Below the pieces are notes generated by a model. The model did no database searches. It was given only the letters and a program-made list of their open reading frames with translations, and was not told the origin of the DNA. Below are positions 61,214 through 64,000 of a DNA stretch of 64,000 bases, one piece after another. This stretch comes from Filimonas effusa (lineage in GTDB: Bacteria; Bacteroidota; Bacteroidia; Chitinophagales; Chitinophagaceae): NCBI RefSeq assembly GCF_004118675.1, contig NZ_SDHZ01000002.1, positions 248,001 to 312,000 on the forward strand. Direction: 5' to 3'. A program made the position numbers and the translations under genes. Within the stretch, counting starts at the first letter, position 1, and each line of letters opens with the position of its first letter.

Positions 61214-62740
61214 CTACTTGAAATTGGTCCTTAATTCCACCATGCCGGTAAACTCAGCTTCCCGGGTAGAAGATACCTCTAATGCTGAAGCATCACGCCC
61301 GTTTATGCGGCCGCCGGAAGCAGGGATAGCATTATTGGTCAGGTAAGAAAGTGCTTTCGAAAGATTGTTCTCAGCAGCATCACCAAAATCATATCTCACA
61401 TCATCAACACCGGCGATATCAGGTGCTATACCATTGAAATAAGCACCCTCACCCTTGCTGTTGACACTTGTAAACTGCGACATATAAACAGTATACTTAC
61501 TGATATTAATACCAAAAAAGCCTACGGGTTTACCGTAGGTTTTAACGCCAACTAATTTCACCGGAACATAAGGCTTCAGGCTATTCAAAAGCAACTCACT
61601 CGCAGAAGCCGTATTGCCGCTAACTATAAAAACAATGTTTGCCTGGTCTTGCAGCGAACCCTTTTTAGAAAACTTGCGCGTGTTGCCGGATTCAGAAAAA
61701 TCAACATCGGCATAACTTGCAGCAGTACCATCCCTTTTAAGAACAGGCTGCTTTTTCTCATCGAGATACGGCAAATATTTCAGAATGCTTGCCTTGCCTT
61801 CCTGCATCAGTTTATTAAATGACTCCTTATACATAACAGCGCCATTAGCCGAAGCCGGAGCCAGCAGGTTGGCAAAATATTCTGCAGTAGATACATAGCC
61901 ACCACCATTATAACGGAGATCAATAACCATATCAGTCACACCGGCAGTTGCAAAACTTGCAAATGCCTGGTCCAGCGCAGTCTGTGTACCAGATAATACA
62001 CTAAACCGTGCAAAAGCAATATAGCCTATCTTTTTACTGCCCGAAGTAAACACCTTTGTTTTTAGTATCGGACTGCTGGTATAGGCAGCCTTTTGCAACG
62101 TCGCACTTAATGTATTACCATCCGGTTTTACTACAGTTACCGGAAGACTGCTTTGAGCAAGCGCACTGTTTAAAGCCGATGCATTCACAGTTACAGCGGT
62201 ATTATTCAACTGGGTGATACGGCATCCACGCGTTAATCCCGCCAGGTCAGCAGGTGAACCTTGGTTTACATAACGGATATATACACTTGATCCATTCACA
62301 ATAGCCAGTTCCATTCCCAGATCATTCCCCTTCCCTTCCAATGTAACAGCCGCAACCTGGCCCGTTTGCCCGGTAGTAGACTGCGCCTCTGCAAAAGAAT
62401 ACTTTGCCTGCGTTGTACTGCCTGAATACTCATAAGGAGCATTGGTCTCGGGATTTACTTTTATTTGAGACAAAGCAAAAAGCTCTTTCTTGAAACTCTG
62501 AAGTTCATCCGTTCCTGAATACTGCCTCGGATTAAAGCTTTCATAAGAAGGAAGCGCATCATACCAGAGATAGGTCTGGCTCGCATACAGATATAACGTA
62601 TCCATGTTAAGTTCAACCGCAGTGCCGGTAGTAGGCGTCGCAGGTAACTCCGTATTATCGCCATTATCTTTTGACTTATGGCAGGAACTTAATATTAAGC
62701 TTCCAAAAACGAAACAGGAAAGTATTACTCGAGGATTCAT
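61214..62740 (-). CDS. S41 family peptidase lipoprotein with PDZ domain
   Basis: A 508-residue lipoprotein (lipobox LILSSCHK). An N-terminal helical domain (LYASQTYLWYDALPSYESF) is followed by a PDZ domain at about 130-215 (GMELAIVNGSSVYIRYVNQG, GLTRGCRITQLNN) and an S41 catalytic core: KIGYIAFARFS, MVIDLRYNGGGYVSTAEYFA and the nucleophile region VSGNTASASELLLNSL. C-terminal-processing-type peptidase, probably facing the periplasm or outside. It stands alone, convergent in spacing with the iron clusters but with no clear link. Confidence 0.93.
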   Translation of the reverse strand: MNPRVILSCFVFGSLILSSCHKSKDNGDNTELPATPTTGTAVELNMDTLYLYASQTYLWYDALPSYESFNPRQYSGTDELQSFKKELFALSQIKVNPETNAPYEYSGSTTQAKYSFAEAQSTTGQTGQVAAVTLEGKGNDLGMELAIVNGSSVYIRYVNQGSPADLAGLTRGCRITQLNNTAVTVNASALNSALAQSSLPVTVVKPDGNTLSATLQKAAYTSSPILKTKVFTSGSKKIGYIAFARFSVLSGTQTALDQAFASFATAGVTDMVIDLRYNGGGYVSTAEYFANLLAPASANGAVMYKESFNKLMQEGKASILKYLPYLDEKKQPVLKRDGTAASYADVDFSESGNTRKFSKKGSLQDQANIVFIVSGNTASASELLLNSLKPYVPVKLVGVKTYGKPVGFFGINISKYTVYMSQFTSVNSKGEGAYFNGIAPDIAGVDDVRYDFGDAAENNLSKALSYLTNNAIPASGGRINGRDASALEVSSTREAEFTGMVELRTNFK

Positions 62741-62886
62741 ATTCCTAAATTACGATTTTTTAAAACCCTTTGATTTAGCCTAACCAAACTAAAGCTGTTT
62801 TTAATTATTACAAAAACCTGACAATTCATCTCAGGAAGTACCCTAATTCACCTGCATCTTTGCATCGCTTTCAGTATCAAAGAGAA

Positions 62887-62906
62887 AGCCCCATGGAAAT
62901 GGGGCT
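62887..62906 (-). terminator. Terminator of the HmuY operon
   Basis: AGCCCCAT (62887-62894) pairs with ATGGGGCT (62899-62906) around a 4-base loop. On the minus strand the stem is followed by TTCTCTTTG. It lies 63 bp after the HmuY stop. Confidence 0.75.
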
Positions 62907-62968
62907 CGGGTTTACTGAAACCATTTACTCGCTTTGTTTCAGCAACATTCTTCAATAAGTTTTAATAT

Positions 62969-63682
62969 TTATCTGGTCGATAAATTCCTGCTGCCATCTT
63001 CAGCTACATAGTATCTGAAAGTTAAATAGGGTGCCGGCCAGAATAAATTGGTTACCTGCGGAGGATTTCCAAGATAAATGTTCACCAGTTCCAGTTTGGC
63101 ATATAAACCTGCCGCAGTGCGTATTACAAACGTCCTTCCCTTAATAGGCACGCAAATGTGGTTCTGACGGGAATAGAAATACCAGCCATTACCATTACCG
63201 GCATCCCATCCCGCAGCAGTGATACCACTCCCATTAAATACCTCGTCAGAAGGCGCCTCAGTTACCTGGTCATAATATTTTTCAATAACAACCATTGCCC
63301 CCTGGCCCGGACCACCATAACCAGGAGTCCCCGTCGCAGTTCCGTTGTTAATAGCAACCAGCGAATTATATTCATTGGTAAAAGCCAGGTCCCAGTCGGC
63401 ATTTTTCAGGTAAGCAGCAGAATCGGCAGCATCTTTTACAAACTGCTGCTTCCGGTCGCTAAGTCGAAAAGTGAATAACTGAAAGGACCGCTTCTCCTTT
63501 ACAGAGCCCGCCGGAGGATCTCCTATAGAAGCAAGTGTATCACCCGCCAGGTCCTTGACAACGGTACTTTTCCCGTCCTCCAGCGAAGGAGCCACATCAT
63601 CCTTTTTACAGGCTACCAGTAACAATATACCAACGCATGTAAATAATAGAGGTCTTAGCACACATGAAATATGTCTTATCAT
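62969..63682 (-). CDS. HmuY family (haem-binding) lipoprotein
   Basis: A 237-residue lipoprotein with lipobox LLLVACKK. The HmuY pattern is visible: FQLFTFRLSDRKQQFVKDAA, ADWDLAFTNEYNSLVAINNG, GWYFYSRQNHICVPIKGRTF, VIRTAAGLYAKLELVNIY. In Porphyromonas HmuY is a secreted or surface haemophore that passes haem to the TonB receptor HmuR. The neighbouring upstream gene (63694 on) is a TonB-dependent receptor, as expected. The His pair used for haem in the type member cannot be placed by eye. Confidence 0.88.
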   Translation of the reverse strand: MIRHISCVLRPLLFTCVGILLLVACKKDDVAPSLEDGKSTVVKDLAGDTLASIGDPPAGSVKEKRSFQLFTFRLSDRKQQFVKDAADSAAYLKNADWDLAFTNEYNSLVAINNGTATGTPGYGGPGQGAMVVIEKYYDQVTEAPSDEVFNGSGITAAGWDAGNGNGWYFYSRQNHICVPIKGRTFVIRTAAGLYAKLELVNIYLGNPPQVTNLFWPAPYLTFRYYVAEDGSRNLSTR

Positions 63683-63693
63683 AGTAAGGTGTT

Positions 63694-63999
63694 TTATTGT
63701 AGTCCAGGTTTATTCTTTTGGGCAAAACACCGCCACGCCAGTCCTGCCATAAACATGCGTCCCGGCTGCGCCGGCATTAACCGGTCGGTGTAATCGCCAA
63801 TATTCTCTACAGAAAACTGCACCGTCAGCCGCTCGCCCGCCAGCTTTTTTTGCGCAGAAAAATGAAACAACGCATAGCCACGCACAAATACATCATACGG
63901 ATCGATATACCTGTTATCATCCTGGTCCATAAACCCATACCTGCTTCGGTAACTGCTGCGAAGCGAAAGGTTTACTCCCCACGGCTTATACTCATAAAA
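63694..63999 (-). CDS. TonB-dependent receptor, C-terminal end (HmuR-like, 5' outside window)
   Basis: The minus-strand frame is open from the right edge to a stop at 63694, about 101 residues. Alternating strands (FVRGYALFHFSAQ, RLTVQFSVENIGDYTDRLMP, MAGLAWRCFA) and the conserved ENIGDYTDRLMPAQPGR turn are the last barrel strands of a TonB-dependent receptor. The HmuY gene follows by 11 bp, so this should be the haem receptor. The final aromatic residue is not at the very end (tail KNKPGLQ), a mild oddity. Confidence 0.88.
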   Translation of the reverse strand, partial: FYEYKPWGVNLSLRSSYRSRYGFMDQDDNRYIDPYDVFVRGYALFHFSAQKKLAGERLTVQFSVENIGDYTDRLMPAQPGRMFMAGLAWRCFAQKNKPGLQ

Positions 64000-64000
64000 T

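Overview
The window looks like a chromosomal piece of a Bacteroidota genome, most likely of the Chitinophagaceae type. The signs are a FecI-like sigma factor with a FecR anti-sigma, TonB-dependent receptors with an N-terminal carboxypeptidase-like domain, two PorP/SprF proteins paired with giant surface proteins that end in gliding-motility/type IX secretion (T9SS) C-terminal domains, HmuY, Omp28, and promoter elements of the TAnnTTTG type. I see no rRNA, tRNA, CRISPR array or insertion sequence. Species cannot be fixed from the sequence alone.

Layout. 1-2032 (minus): FecR (cut by the left edge), its ECF sigma factor, and a VOC/glyoxalase-fold protein. 2096-4925: an AT-rich accessory islet with a broken tail-fibre-like gene, a winged-helix protein that resembles a nucleotidyltransferase with lost catalytic residues, an unknown 386-residue protein, and two short paralogous membrane peptides that flank it. 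4950-7464: a DEAD-box helicase, a small lipoprotein, then a decayed stretch holding a string of hairpins ending in a strong terminator and a broken GDYXXLXY-like gene. 7465-10290: a YtrA-type operon (ABC ATPase, permease, GntR regulator, unknown protein) with a perfect operator-like inverted repeat at its promoter. 10993-15612: an HTH-less AraC-type sensor, a polytopic glycosyltransferase, a GT2 glycosyltransferase preceded by five exact 22-bp repeat units, and a DUF218 protein. 15895-19125 (minus): Omp28 lipoprotein, TlpA-like thioredoxin and DUF6029 outer-membrane protein.

19312-46732 is a surface-adhesin region. One minus-strand operon encodes a 3381-residue beta-helix protein, a 1383-residue PKD protein, PorP/SprF and a PorE-like OmpA protein. 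A second encodes a 2113-residue protein with 13 MBG repeats and another PorP/SprF. A NarL-type two-component system lies between them. A 25-bp element with the same position and the same downstream -7 box lies before both the first adhesin operon and the Omp28 operon, which suggests co-regulation, possibly by the neighbouring response regulator.

47073-54756: a CRP-AraC fusion regulator, an orphan NtrC-type regulator, a CBS protein, several unknown proteins and a pair of ferritin-like proteins. 54704-60955: a ferric-siderophore uptake cluster (esterase, PepSY membrane protein, TonB receptor, divergent AraC regulator). 61214-64000: an S41 peptidase lipoprotein, then HmuY and the C-terminus of its TonB receptor, probably for haem uptake. 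The right half therefore leans to iron acquisition and surface display.
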